From Diaporthe sp. PMI_573 (lineage: Eukaryota; Ascomycota; Sordariomycetes; Diaporthales; Diaporthaceae), in assembly GCA_021399435.1 (NCBI GenBank), contig JAJTUP010000011.1, forward strand, positions 1,426,001 through 1,490,000: a DNA stretch of 64,000 nt. Direction: 5' to 3'. Position numbers and translations under genes: made by a program. Below, one piece after another: positions 35,149-47,199 of this stretch (positions are counted from its first letter, which is position 1; each line of letters opens with the position of its first letter). Under the pieces are notes generated by a model. The model was given only the letters and a program-made list of their open reading frames with translations, searched no databases and was not told the origin of the DNA.

Positions 35149-35736
35149 TATTTCTCCTAAAAAGAAATATATACTAGCTACCTATATATCTCTAAATTAA
35201 ATTAGAAGGTAAGAAATACGCAAAATCTAATGTAAAATCTAAATGCCACCGTTTTAGAGATTAAATTTATAGAAAGAAATAAAATACAAATTAAATTAGA
35301 TCTATCTATATAAACTCCTATAATTAACCATTCTAGTCCTAACGTCTGAAGGTTAGTGGATCGAATGGGTCAGGTAGCAGTAGGGTGCCTGGAGGCTTCT
35401 TGGGAACGTTGAGAATGGTTTGGACAACTTTGCATTGAATTTGAGTGGGCTTGGCACGCTGCGGGTGGCTCTGGTGCAGGAATGGCGAGGCCGGAAAATT
35501 CGGCCCTCAGACCCACCATCTTTGGCTTTAAATAGCCAGCCAACCCTAACCCTGACAATAACCAAACTAAATACAGATAAACTTCAGAAATCAGGCTATC
35601 TAGCAAACTAGGTTACATGCTTTTTGGGTAAGAAATAAGGGGAATGCAGAGGTTCGAAGTTAGGGTCTTAAAACAGCCCAAAAAATCGACTCACGGCCAC
35701 CAAACTCATCTGCCGCCGCGCACGCCACTAGCACTA

Positions 35737-35784
35737 AGTTTAGGGTAACTCCTTACGTGAAGTCTAGGGTAACTCCCTACGTGC
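35737..35784. repeat. 24-bp tandem duplication
   Basis: Two adjacent 24-bp units, the first AGTTTAGGGTAACTCCTTAC plus GTGA, the second AGTCTAGGGTAACTCCCTAC plus GTGC. They differ at three positions, all compatible with transitions or a terminal mismatch. They lie at the edge between ordinary-composition DNA and an AT-rich RIP-like stretch (35800-36290) in which I see no gene. Confidence 0.8.
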
Positions 35785-36299
35785 AGCGCCTACACGAGCG
35801 TTTCCGTTTAACAAAAGCTAATAAAATCTAGGCCTTAGACTTAGAATTTTCTAATATATTTAATATTATATATACTAGCTATAAGTTATACTTTAAAGTA
35901 ACGTCTATAGTATTAATTTTTATCGCCCTTAAGATTACCTATATTAGTATTTTCTTGTATAGACGAGGAAGAATATTGATAATAATACTTACTTAGAAGG
36001 AAAATAAGTTTTATATTATAAAAAGATATACTATAGTTAGGGGCTCTAATCTAGGTAGATCTTGCTATAAGGGATAATACTAAGTAAACTATAGGATTGG
36101 TTTTATTAAATATTTGGCTAAAGGCCTGAAACTACTTTGTGTATTAACGTAGTAATTTTAGAGTCAAAGTCTAGAGCTATAAATCTGAGCCTTGCTGTAT
36201 TGTAAGCTATGCTAGTGGATTAGCCCTGTAGTTTGTTGTGCTAAGTTCTTCCTGGCCTGGTAACAAGGTTGTTATTGCCTAATTTGTCTGGCGAGTATA

Positions 36300-38788
36300 C
36301 TAACAAATAACTTGATTAACACTGTGGGGGGGCGGGGGGCAGAAGCAATGTAAGCAGCTATAGAACGAAGATCTCATTATCAGCAATTTGTCATGACGAT
36401 CCCGCTGCCGCCGCCGAGCCGCGCGGTGCGGTGACACGACATGTACTGCCAGAACGTCGAGTAATTCACGTAGCTTGATTCGGGACCCACCGGTTCTGTG
36501 AAAATTATGCTTGTCGGAGTGGCGTCCGATCAGCGAGAGCACCGGTGCATCCTGTCGATACGGTCGATCTGATCCGTGCTTGCGGGTGCGTCTACGTGCC
36601 GCTTGAACTGGCCACGATCGATGAGAGTCAGGTGCGTTGTACATGCTGAAGGAAATCTGTCGAGCTCTTCTCTTCAAAGTAGGTATTTATGCTGCAGGCT
36701 GCACTGGCAATCCCGGCGCGCCAGGCCATCATTAGAGAAGATCTTACAGCGCCAACCTGTCCTCCTGGAATGCCCAGCCAAGCGTGTCCGTATGGTCCGC
36801 TCTCAGGGAATCAGGACAACAATCGCCGTTTGTGACAATGATTTGTCGTTTCGCCAAAGAAATTACCCAGTGCAAAATGCGTGAGTCGGGGCAACTATTA
36901 AGGTCCGTGATGCCCTCTGGCACATTGCAATCCGCGGCTAGGATAACGACCTTTGCGCTAGCACAGGGGGTCCAGCATAGTTCGAAAATAACGCCAGTGC
37001 TGGGCTCAAAAATGCAACAGTAGCTTAGTGCAACTAAGAACAAGCCGACCGCAGGGTTGTCACTGGTTATAATACGCCTCTATTTATTGTTTACAAGCCA
37101 AATAGCAGGGATATATAAATTCTTTACAGTCAGTCTGAGTCTCTACCAGAAATCAGCCCGAAGGCCTGGGGCGAGTGTGATGACTGGCTATATATTAGCA
37201 TGATTTGAAAATGTTGCTTAGCCGACTGCCTGGCCGCGAGAGGGCGGGCCTGTGGCGTACTCTACCTTACTGTTCGGGGGACGACAGGCTGCGCTCGGGG
37301 CGTTGTGCCCGACCAAGGCTGTAGGAACGGGACGGGACGGAGCCGGCACCGTTTCCCGACGGCCGGCCGGGAAGGGCAGGCGGTTAGGTGCTGGATTACC
37401 TCAGGGTGTGGGGGACGCGGGGGAGTTGATGCCTCAGGACGCAAAGGGCTGGGGGAGGGAGCGCCTGCCGGAAGCGGCGGCCGCGCCCACGCGCACGCAG
37501 GTACTTATAGTTAAAAAGTTTATAAAGAATATATGTTTATATAACGCAGGGCTTCTATAGATGAGTAGGTGTTAGCCACGGCCTAATGGGTTAAGGCAAG
37601 AATAATTAAGGATATTAAGAGTTGTAGAATTATGGCTTGTAGCTAATGCACGGAGTCAAAGGTTTACAGTACACTGCCTGTACTATAGTTGGGAGAAATG
37701 GTTACTACTTATGCTTCTCTAGATATTACGATTTCAAGAGCTCTATCTGCACATATTACGTCCTAGTCATCCTTTACGGTCAACAGCCTCAAGGCAGTAA
37801 TAGCGGAATACTCCGGCGTCTTAAATTACACGGCTTCTCTTTACCTAGGGAGGGCGGATTCTCTGGTATTACATATTGCCGCCAGTACCGTGGATAAACT
37901 TCTCGCTAATATGCACCCTCCAACACTATTATATGTTCTCTAACGGCTTTCTGGTCCAAACCTCAAACTATTAAGGAGCCTTTCCAAGTATGCTTACAGT
38001 AAGTCCTATAAATCAAGATGGGGGTAGACGTCATCTCATTTCTTCCTCCGGAGCGTCAACTGGCCAAACCCAATTTTTAATGACACAGCATCGTCTCGGC
38101 TACATACAGTGCGTTTATGCCCACAAACCCAGTTTTTACCCTTCGGGGAAAACACATCATTAGTCCTGCCGACCGTCTCCGGCTGACAGTAGGGCGCTTG
38201 CTGGCGTTCCCACCCGCCCAGAGGCGACCCGGCAAAAGTCCTGCCCAACGTGCAGACACGAAAAGCTTGGCAGCTAACATACAGCTTTTAGAAACTTAAG
38301 ACTCCTCGTGAGATGATTCCTCATTATGCATAGTGCGCGGTATAGTTTATTGGGATACACCGGCTAATCTGGGCTTGGCTTCTTGTCGCTGGAGGAAGAT
38401 TCAGCTTCCGCTTAGATTGGGTAGTATAAATGACGATCGCGTGCATAGAGAAAGCGGCGTTGCCAGCTGAAAGGCTGAAATAGGCACTAAGTCACGCATG
38501 CTTTGAGGCGAGAATATGTGGGCTTTTGGTACACGAGTGGACTGACTATACGGTGCTAGCTAGTTGGCGGCATATGTTAAGTCCGCCGCCCCTCGTGAGC
38601 GTCACGCAAGCCCGGCGGGGAATTGCAGCTAGTAAGTGTCAGCGGTCAGTAAGCATTCCCAGGAGGTAATTTAATATGAAAGTCATACAACAGATCTGAT
38701 GATAGATTCGTGACAATAGGTCTAGCTCGGTTTGTTTGTATGAAATCCTGTTCCCCTGACCCTGTACGTCATCCTCATCTGCTATTCT
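36300..38788. other. ordinary-composition region, no confident gene
   Basis: Several open frames of 60-125 codons occur on both strands (for example 36300-36677 minus, 36744-37043 minus, 37252-37560 plus, 38036-38248 minus), but they overlap one another and show no motif I recognise. 37200-37510 is conspicuously GC-rich. 37572-37646 resembles a degenerate tRNA. Confidence 0.4.
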
Positions 38789-39290
38789 CTATAGTTGCGC
38801 CACTCTCAAGAGTACTTGTAGTTTAGTTATGAATCGCCGTACCCGTCTCAGCTCTCGCGTTTGTAGGTTGTATGCAAATCCCAAAACAGAAAAAAAAAAA
38901 AAAAGAAGAAAAAAAAAACGGAGTCTCGCTTTCAGGAGCTGCGGAAAGGTTACAGTCCTCGATGCTTCTGCAACAATGACAGCATCGATTTCAGTTAACT
39001 GTTCTGAGATATGACTAGTCAGGTGCTTTTCCCAGATGACAACCTTAATCTTCGCACTATCGTCGCCATTGCATGGCTTAACGACTAGTCTGTAGAGCTC
39101 AAAATTTGTCCAGGTTCGTCGAATGGATGTAACTATTACCACCATGTGTCAGATCCACCGAACTTCATCTCCTCTTCATTCAAACTCGTCACAAAGTCGG
39201 GTCCCCTCCAGCTCCACCGGTAGATCATTAATTGCCTTCGCACCTAACCGCTCTTTCTCGGTTATGTCTTCGAAGAGAAGTGCTTGATAC
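38789..39290 (-). pseudogene. hypothetical protein gene, probably frameshifted
   Basis: An upstream minus-strand frame (about 39290-39170) reads SKYQALLFEDITEKERLGAK and then INDLPVELEGTRLCDEFE. After a frame change at about 39150 it continues as ELYRLVVKPCNGDDSAKIKV and VIWEKHLTSHISEQLTEIDA. The frame then enters a T-rich tract (38888-38925) that could be the polypyrimidine part of an intron. Ordinary base composition and few RIP-type changes. I do not recognise the function. It could be an intact spliced gene whose introns I cannot place. Confidence 0.4.
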
Positions 39291-39857
39291 TTAGAGTATA
39301 AACGGCAATTTTTACCTTCTATATTAGAAATACTAGTTTACGATTAACTATTTTAGTAGATTTCAGAATAGGAACATTAATAATATAACTATGTAAAAAA
39401 TATTCATTTAGGAACTGCTTAAAACTATAGTAGTGTAAGGAACGCTATGACTTGATGCTAACATTTGTTTATAAATGCCTGCAATGTCATAGTATAGCCT
39501 GTCGCTGTTGTAGATATCATCAATCGATTGTGACTTTTGAGTCTTTTCGGCCTTAGAGAGCAAAAGTTGAGTTTTCTGTGCGCAGAAGACGCTGGGCCGA
39601 TGAAGGGTCCATCGTTTTCGTTGAGACTCTGTGTTTACTTTAGATCCACAGATACAAGAATGGTCATGTTCTATTGTGGGACATTATAAGAACTTATTTG
39701 TTTAAACCTGAAGCTTCGGAGGTATAGGGACTAAGAACGCAACCACCTAAGAACGAAACCACTGTAAGGGTGGTTGTTGCAAGCAGAGTGAATAAGGGGC
39801 ACGAGGCGGCTACGCAGCGTAGAGGTTTCGTAGAAGCAGTAAAATTAAGATTAGGAA

Positions 39858-40376
39858 TCAACTAAGCTTGTCCTTCTTCGCTTCTTTCCCGTCAAGAGCC
39901 TGCACTGTCTTTTTATAGACAGCCCCTGTCCCTACGTGGCTTTTGCGCGGTGCGAGATCCGCGCCGACTGCCTTACTATCTCCACATTTGCTGGAGACAA
40001 AGTACTGGGTTGCTGGGGTACCGTAGATCCTGATAACCATACACCTAAAGCTGAAGCACTCCTCTTCGAATGAAGTTGTGAGGGCCCTTGTTTTCGGCCG
40101 GTATGGTAGTGGATTGTTGGATCTGGCTCAGCTGGGCCTCGACTTTTGGCGCCAGTCGAACTCGTCGCGCCCCTTATACGGAAAGCCAGCCAGCGCCCGC
40201 TGCTGCTGTAGCCGCTGCAAATTGGCTTTGGCGGCCGCGAGATTCGAAAACTCCACCGACATTATGATGATTAATGTGCGAGAATCGCCATGCGATAGGT
40301 AGCGGGGAAAGACGCGTGCAGTCACTGAACCAGTCAGGGATGCCCATGTTGTTACACAGTATATGCGCCTAGACAC
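39858..40376 (-). pseudogene. hypothetical ORF interrupted by one TGA
   Basis: A single minus-strand frame spans 40376-39858 with one internal TGA near 40127. The first part contains MSVEFSNLAAAKANLQRLQQ and GFPYKGRDEFDW. The second contains MVIRIYGTPATQYFVSSKCG and ends with a Lys-rich tail. No known domain is seen. Because the frame continues on both sides, it looks like one gene with a nonsense change, or a gene whose intron I mis-see. 39291-39857 and 40377-41022 show no recognisable gene; the latter contains the P450 promoter. Confidence 0.35.
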
Positions 40377-41022
40377 AAGATCAGCCGGAATGTTAAGGGC
40401 CGTTCAAGACTGCCCATGGTGGTGGCCACCTGGGCGGATCGGCGAGTCGGCGCCCCCAGTTATGCCGAGACCGACCGTGTAGTTCAATAGCACCTCCGCA
40501 GGTCTAAATCAGTTATAAGAACTATTGTGTTGCACTTAGCCTGATTTGTTAAGAAAGTAGAGCGAAGTAACTGTAGGAGAAGTATAAGTTGGAATATATT
40601 AACTATTTCCCAACTTTCTTATGTCTATAGGACTATTTCTTATGTAGACACATAGGTGTATAGGACTCTGTGGTATCGAGCCATATCAGACTCCCAGGTA
40701 AATTCAAGCTTTGCGGGGATCTATTAGCCGGCGTCTATCTTGGCATTGATACCCTCAAGCTCGGCGGGTCCTCTTGCACATTCGGCGCCGACAAATAATA
40801 CCACCCTGCAAGGGCTTGGAGATAGATGCATTGCATATGATCCGATCCATCTACTATAAGTAAAGCAGCATCACGACGCTGTTCCGACCGAGAGGTCAAC
40901 ACCATCCGAAACGATCCCCTTGATCAAGTCCTGAACCAAGCTCAGGTTATCTTTTTTTTCCTGACTTACAGGAAATCATCTTTACAAGGATTCAAGCTCA
41001 CTATCCTATTCCCAAATGCGCC

Positions 41023-42833
41023 ATGGACATCCGTACCTCCTGGACCGGAAAGGAGGGTGCTCTTCCCAACGTGAAGGCTGGCACGATTTTGCTCGCTGCT
41101 CTTGGCTTGGTATGTCTTTTCCTGCCCTCTGTTGAACTTCTCTTCCTGTTAACCACCGAGTCCTCTGCCAGGGTCTCGCCTATTGTGTCGGCACCGTGAT
41201 ATATAACCTCTACTTCCACCCTCTGCGGCACTTTCCCGGACCCAAACTTAATGCTATCAGCAAGATACCGTATACAATGAGTCAGCTCTCGGGCGACTAC
41301 CCTCGCCATCTTCAGGAGATGACCTTAAAATATGGCTACTTTATCCGGGTCGCGCCTGGTCTCCTTTCGATCTTGCACCCCGACACAGTGCCAACAATCC
41401 ACGGCCATCGCAAGGGGGGCAAGGAGGAGAATCCGAGAGACCCCATCGCTATGGGCGGGCTGGAAAAGACCCTCCTTGCCGCTGACCGCGAAGAGCATGG
41501 GCGGCTGCGGCGCATTCTGGCCTCGGGCTTCTCGAACCAGGCCATGATGGAGCAGGAGCCAATGTTCCGTGAATACGCCGACAAGTTGATCAAAGGCATG
41601 CAAAGTTTCAGCAAACGTGGGACAGAGCCACTAGATGTGACGAGCTGGTACAACTGGGCCACTTTTGATGTGATTGGCGACCTTTTATTCGGCGAGTCGT
41701 TTGGCTGTCTCGACGGCCAGTCGTACCACCCCTGGGTCGCCAACATCTTCAAAAGTGTCAAAGAGATTCTTTTTGCAAACGAGCTGCTGCGCTACGGCCG
41801 CCGCCTAGGTCCATTCTTAGCAAAACTCGTCCTCCCGCGCGATCTTGCCGGCAAGAACGCGTATCACAAGGCCCTCAGCAGGGAGAAGGTTGCCAAGCGC
41901 CTAGCAAAGGGTGTGGAGAGGCCCGACTATGTTAGCAGGATGCTTGGGGGGCGGAAGGGCAAGGACGATGTAAGCTGCACATTTATGGTCCCTTGTCTTC
42001 CTGCGAATATGGCTGACCTTATGCCCCGCCTCATTCATAGGGCCTGAATCTCGAGTCTATCGAGGAGCACGCTTCCGTCCTCATCGTTGCCGGCTCCGAG
42101 ACGACGGCCACCACGATGTCTGCTGCGACATACTTCCTGACCACCCACCCTGATATTCTGGCTCGCGCCGCGGCCGAGGTCCGTGAGTCCTATTCCAACG
42201 ACGATAGGATCAGCCTTAATCATGATGTGCAAACCCCCTACATGGAAGCCGTTCTCAACGAGACGCTTCGCCTATTCCCGGCCGCACCCGTTCCGGTCCC
42301 GCGTGTTATCAACAAGGACGGTGAGATCATCGACGGGCGATACATTCCTCCCGGCGTAAGCAATTTAGCGTATTCCTTTTGTCCCTACACTTGTTTCCCA
42401 GTTTCTCTTTATCATCTAAGTGTCCCTGACTTGAAGACCTAACCACGTACCAGACCCTGGCCGAGAATGCCCTTTGGGCCATTCACCGCCACCCGAACCT
42501 ATTCCACCGCCCCAACGAGTTCATTCCGGAGCGATGGCTGGGTGATGAGTGTTTTAAAAACGATCGGCTTGATGCGGTCATGCCGTTTGGGAACGGCCCG
42601 CGCGTCTGTATCGGCAAAAAGTATGTTCCTTTTCCCTTCCTGTCGCATCCATTAACTGACGCCGTGACGGCAGCCTCGCAAATGCGGAAATGCGCATGCT
42701 GATATGCAAGGTGCTGTGGAATTTCGACCTGGCCTTGGCCGAGGACTCGAAAGACTGGATCGACCAGTGTAAGGCCTTTACCATCTGGGAGAAACCACCT
42801 CTACATGTGTATGTGAAGCCTCGAAAAGGCTAG
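41023..42833 (+). CDS. cytochrome P450 monooxygenase, five exons, intact
   Basis: Exons 41023-41109, 41172-41969, 42041-42355, 42454-42620 and 42674-42833 join in phase to 508 codons plus TAG; all four introns are GT-AG. An N-terminal membrane anchor (residues about 18-42, AGTILLAALGLGLAYCVGTV) is followed by YNLYFHPLRHFPGPKL. Other P450 marks: I-helix AGSETT (312-317), ExxR E369-R372 (ETLR), PERW (425-428), and heme loop FGNGPRVCIG with ligand Cys452. The length is typical for a fungal ER P450. Overall it resembles Tri11/isotrichodermin C-15 hydroxylase-type CYPs, which oxidise secondary metabolites, but the substrate cannot be read from the sequence. A pyrimidine-rich tract precedes the ATG. 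No internal stop and no RIP signature: the one clearly intact host gene here. No partner biosynthetic gene lies nearby. Confidence 0.95.
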
Positions 42834-44129
42834 GGCTGCTTTGGAGAAGGGGCACGGCAATGAAGGGGTGTGACGTATAATTTGATAGGCCCAGACACTT
42901 CATTTAGGATTTAAAAATCGGGAGCTTCATTCAACTGGACATTCAATTGTGCCACCAGCAGGAAGCAACATGTTCGCTAACAATCCGCGCAGAAAACAAT
43001 GTAGCCCTTTGCATTTCATGCTGCGGCCCAGTGACGATCCACGCCTCCAAAGGACCCACTATTTATTCTCTTCGATCACAGCTTTTCCGAAGATCGACTC
43101 ATAGACCTTATTCAAGTACGTCACTAGACATCGGAAATGAGCTATTAGTCCTTAGCAAGCTCTTCCTGATTTGAGACGGGCTTCTGTTGAGACTAGCCTT
43201 CTTAGACAATAGTTTTAGAGTATCGACCTTTCTATACCTATTTATCGGTTTGATATCTGAGTGGGTTTGAGCACTCATGATACGATAATTGTCTGCTGTA
43301 ACAAAGGCTGGAGGTTGGTATGCCTCCTCAGCTTCTTCTGTAGCAGCATGAATAAGATTGCTAAGCTGGTGGATGTATCAAAATGACGGGTATAGTGTGC
43401 TATTGTCGCCTGAAATAGTGATTTATCGACTGTGACGAAATATGCATAAAGTCGATGCTCAAGAATGTGAGCTGGTAAGTTTCCGTACCTACCTAGGTAG
43501 GTATCCGGGATCTGTTTGGACTATGCGTACCCTTCGACAGCCATCCACTAGCAAATGACCTCTGCCAGAGTGGCCAAGGTCCAAAACGCGGTAGGCAGTT
43601 CTCGTCTGAGCGAAAAGACACTGAATTCGGGCTTAATTCTCGAAGTAACACTAGAGGTCTGGTATCTACGAGCAGAGTGCGCGATAACCCACAGGGATGC
43701 TAGTCATCATGTGAGGCATAAAGCAGCGTCAAGAGATCATCGACAATACCACGAGTGTCTATCTTCTAACCTAACGATCACTCTGGTGCAATACTGCGTC
43801 TTGATCAACTACTCGCCATGTTTGAATTGATCTTCTTATGTATGTGATAGCCTCGAATTTATTGAGAAGGAGATGCTGACATGCAGGAGTGTGTCGCATA
43901 GCATCATGCGGCCCAGCCATATCTAAATGCAACGCGAGGCCCCAGCTTTGAGCAAGCACACGCTTTGGGACGACTACAAGATTTCTACGGTTCAGGCCTG
44001 TGAGGAATGCACGGCACGATTCACTCCTTGGTGGCTGTCGCTTACCACGCTTACTCAGGCAGGCAACCAACTTGATATCTGTCACACGGAAGAGCTACGC
44101 GCCGCAGTAGAGTGTGTTTAGGCAGCCAG
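42834..44129. other. no confident gene
   Basis: Ordinary base composition. Open frames such as 43555-43830 (plus) and 43771-44085 (minus) overlap on opposite strands and show no motif. It holds an 18-bp perfect palindrome at 43486-43503. Confidence 0.5.
43486..43503. repeat. 18-bp perfect palindrome TACCTACCTAGGTAGGTA
   Basis: Perfect self-complementary 18-mer in non-coding DNA between the P450 and gypsy II. TACCTAGGTA-type palindromes could be regulatory sites or hairpins; the function is unknown. Confidence 0.7.
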
Positions 44130-44400
44130 CGGGCCCTGTGGGCCTGCTGGGCAATTGGGAGCCTTAGGCATTAAGACTCGATAGACTATATATGGCGCAA
44201 GTCTAGCACTTATATCTAGGGAGGATTCTTAAACCTTAAGGATCCCTTAGACCCCCTTAGAGATTATCGTTAAATACTATATAAACCCTATATATATATT
44301 AGCCCTTGTAATAAATAATCTCTAAGCCCTGTATTACCTGATACTAATTACTTGACCTACTTTTAGAGAAACTTTATTTCTTTACTTCTCTTTTCTAAAA
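44130..44400 (+). repeat. possible solo or partial LTR next to gypsy II
   Basis: LTR-like build: GC-rich start (CCTGTGGGCCTGCTGGGCAA), a TATATAAACCC box near 44278, an AATAAATAATC polyadenylation-like motif near 44312, then CCTGATACTAATTA. Gypsy II is inserted at its right edge (target ATACT). No second copy is in the window, so this is a guess from architecture. Confidence 0.3.
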
Positions 44401-44405
44401 ATACT

Positions 44406-44733
44406 AAAAACGTGGACACCAAGCCGAGCATATCAGGTGCCCAAGTTCTACTGGCCCCTCTGAGCGAGAGAGAGGAAACTACTAGAGGGCTCCAACACAA
44501 AGAAAGAAGAGATAATGAAAAAGGGCCAGAAGGGCCACGAAGGCGATAAAAGCAGTATTTAGGTTCTAATCAGACAATATCACAGGTTATCAAATAATAA
44601 TAATAGAAGAATAAGTTAAATAATATTACTTCAGCCCTCAAGAGGGACAGAAGCTTATCCAGTACTTATAATACAGACAGCCAAGAAAGAAAATTCATCA
44701 CACTAGCTACGTAAAACACTACACCCCGTAACA
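44406..44733 (-). repeat. 3' LTR of gypsy II (328 bp)
   Basis: In element orientation it starts TGTTACGGGGTGTAG and ends GGTGTCCACGTTTTT; the outer edge could shift by a base. It directly follows the polypurine tract at 44734-44744. It is equal in length to the 5' LTR. Confidence 0.92.
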
Positions 44734-46615
44734 CACCCCTCTCCAGCCCTTCACTCCCCAGAGTAGAAGGGTCGACCAAACCATTCATCCACCATTCTAA
44801 TTAGTTCCCTCTCGTATCCCTACAGTACTCAGCTCACTAGTCTCAGGCTATCACCTAATCAATAGTATTCTAAGTATTACCTTTATAATATACTTAAACA
44901 ACACGAGTCTATCTACGAAACTCCAGCTATAAGGTAGACATTAGAACCCACTCTATTACCCTCCTTACAGTCACGTAATAGTAAGCCCAAGCATTATAAG
45001 CTCTAATCTAATCATACCAAGCTTTACATTTATCATCTATCTTAGTACTATTAGGCTCTACACTCTAATATCCATCAATCTAGTAAAACCTTATACTCGT
45101 CTTCATAACAGGTAGTTATAATCTAACCATTTTAGTACAAACAAAGGACTATTTATCTCCCATACTTAGTCATTTCATCATTAAGGAAAGCAGCTACTCT
45201 AATCATACACGAGAGACTCTATAATTAATTAGGTAGTATAGATCAACACATCTAACCCAGTTCTCCATTCCTTTCATAATTATCTTAGTTAGTAGTCACT
45301 TTACAGGTAGTAGAGGTGGATTTATATAAAGCTCTACATTATAAAGTCCCTTCTTAATAAGTTCCAGCTAGGAGATTAAACTATACTTCTTCTTTACTTC
45401 CCGGAAATCATCAAGGCTAATTAAAGGGTAGTTAATAAACTCTTAAAGACTATACCTAAGTCTATTTAGCTCTAATTAGATAGTAAACATCTATATCTAG
45501 ACTACTATTTCTTTAAGGGAGAGCCCTATAGGAGGGTTTTAGGTTAAGTTTAAGCTCTTCTAGTCACTAAACTCCTAGTTATTCCTTCCCCTATTTTCTC
45601 AAAAGAAGAAAGCTATATAGTTAGCTACCTACTAGCTATAATTAGTAAAGCTTGTCTAGGATAAAATAGCAACTCTAATCACTCTAGGCTCCTTTACCCT
45701 AGAATATCCTTCCTTAATAAAGCTCTTATAGATAGTTACAATCCTCCTATAGTTATAGTTTCACTCTCCTACATTCAGGTAGGTATTAATAAACCTGAGG
45801 TAATTAGTAGCGTAATTATAGATTCTAAGGGTAAAGTACCTAGGTATATATACTAGTATAATAATAAACTAGTACTCTAGTATTAGTCATAACTATTTAA
45901 AGTCAGGATAGGCTAGCTAATCATAAGAAATAATAAAGTAACTAATAAATATAATATTAGTAAAGTTAAAAAGCTACCATCTAATCAGGGCTAAGATATA
46001 ATTACTTCAAAGCTCCTTATTTCAAGCTAGAAGTCCCTTAGCATCTACTAGGTTCAGAGCCAGGTATACCCAATATTTACTAAAGAAGTTTTATAACCTA
46101 GGTAGTAATTAGAGCTCAGGGTATATATTAATACCTAGAAAGTAGTCAACAACTATCTTTCATACCTAATTACTTATAACAATATAATTAATATTAAAGA
46201 ATAGAGGCCTGTCCTTATATTCTATTAGCTAAACTTATCCAATCTTAAGCCCATATATAAGGATTCGAGTCTCAAACAAGTTGCGGGAAAGATCTACGCT
46301 AGCCTCACAGCCAAAGTCGTGACAATTTCAAACATCAACTAAATTAGGGAAATAGACGCTAGATAGTTATACACCAAAGTTATCATAGAAGGGTAGTTAC
46401 AACAGTTAGATAGTAGGGTTAACCTAATTAGTAATAGAGACAAGCTTAACTAACAGAATCAGGGTATCTAGGTTAAATATCTCTCCTAAAGAAACACTAG
46501 GAGAGGCTCTAGGAGACCTATAACAAGAGAAAGCTACCTATAAAGTCCTAGTTATATAGAAGTCAGACCTAGAATAATGGCTAGATCTACCCCTTCTAGA
46601 CTACCTATCACTCAT
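44734..46615 (-). pseudogene. unknown sense ORF (~627 codons) between pol and 3' LTR
   Basis: One frame from ATG at 46615 (MSDR, then a stop, then SRRGRSSHYSRSDFY) runs to the polypurine tract. Its stops are of the RIP type (TAG/TAA/TGA at likely Gln, Arg or Trp) and no frameshift is needed. Readable parts: LSRNLFETRILIYGLKIG, NINYIVISN, YKSFIKEGYSRVKEPRVIRV, LISLDDFREVKKKYSLIS and KCKAWYD; the end reads GLVDPSTLGSEGLERGV. No zinc knuckle, DDE, RT or clear envelope-type transmembrane/fusion pattern is visible. I do not recognise it. It could be an accessory element protein, an extremely diverged env-like ORF, or a captured host gene. Confidence 0.55.
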
Positions 46616-47199
46616 AGTAGCTTTCTAATTACCTACAAGTATAGTAAGAAGTATAAGAAAATTAAGTAAGTAATAAAAAGGAGGAGTAAAGTATAGGGAA
46701 AGTAGCGAGAAAGCTTATACCCCTAGAGGATACTATATAGGTAATTAAGTAAAGAGGTTAATATCATAAAAAGGGTAGCTCTACTACTTAGAAGTCGTAA
46801 GAAGGATGAAATATAGTAGTAATATATCTTACCTAAATTAGTTCTTTAGTACTACCAAAGGCTTTAGATATAGTTAATTAGAAACCAGAAAACAGCTAAA
46901 AGAGATTTATAGGTATTAGTTAGAAAGGTTTTAAGAAAAGGTTGTGTTAGGTACTATAGGGTTTTCATAGACTAGTAGAAACACTACTTTTTATAAATTA
47001 CTTACATCTATTAGTTACTTTCTATCCCTTCTACTTTCCTTTAGGTATTAGGGTAGTCTAAGTATTTATTCATACAAGTAGCTAAGGTTAGTAAATTACC
47101 AGGCCTCTCAGGTACTCTCTCGTACTCTTTAAAAACCTCCCCTCTCTTTTACTAATTCCATTCAACCTTCTCTTATAACACCAACTTTCTACTACTTAA
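46616..47199. other. AT-rich spacer between the divergent extra ORFs
   Basis: No coding frame is evident. It lies between the starts of the two divergent ORFs and could once have held a bidirectional promoter; no specific motif is identified. Confidence 0.35.

Noticed and set aside
35530..35550. Telomere-like CCCTAA repeats (CCAACCCTAACCCTGAC)
   Set aside because: Only two units, inside ordinary sequence; not a telomere or clear interstitial telomeric array.
36744..37043. Possible HET (heterokaryon incompatibility) domain, because of GWAFQED
   Set aside because: Only that short match; the other HET signature blocks are missing.
43555..44121. Overlapping frames of 60-104 codons on both strands
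   Set aside because: Mutually overlapping, no motifs, no splice logic that I could see.
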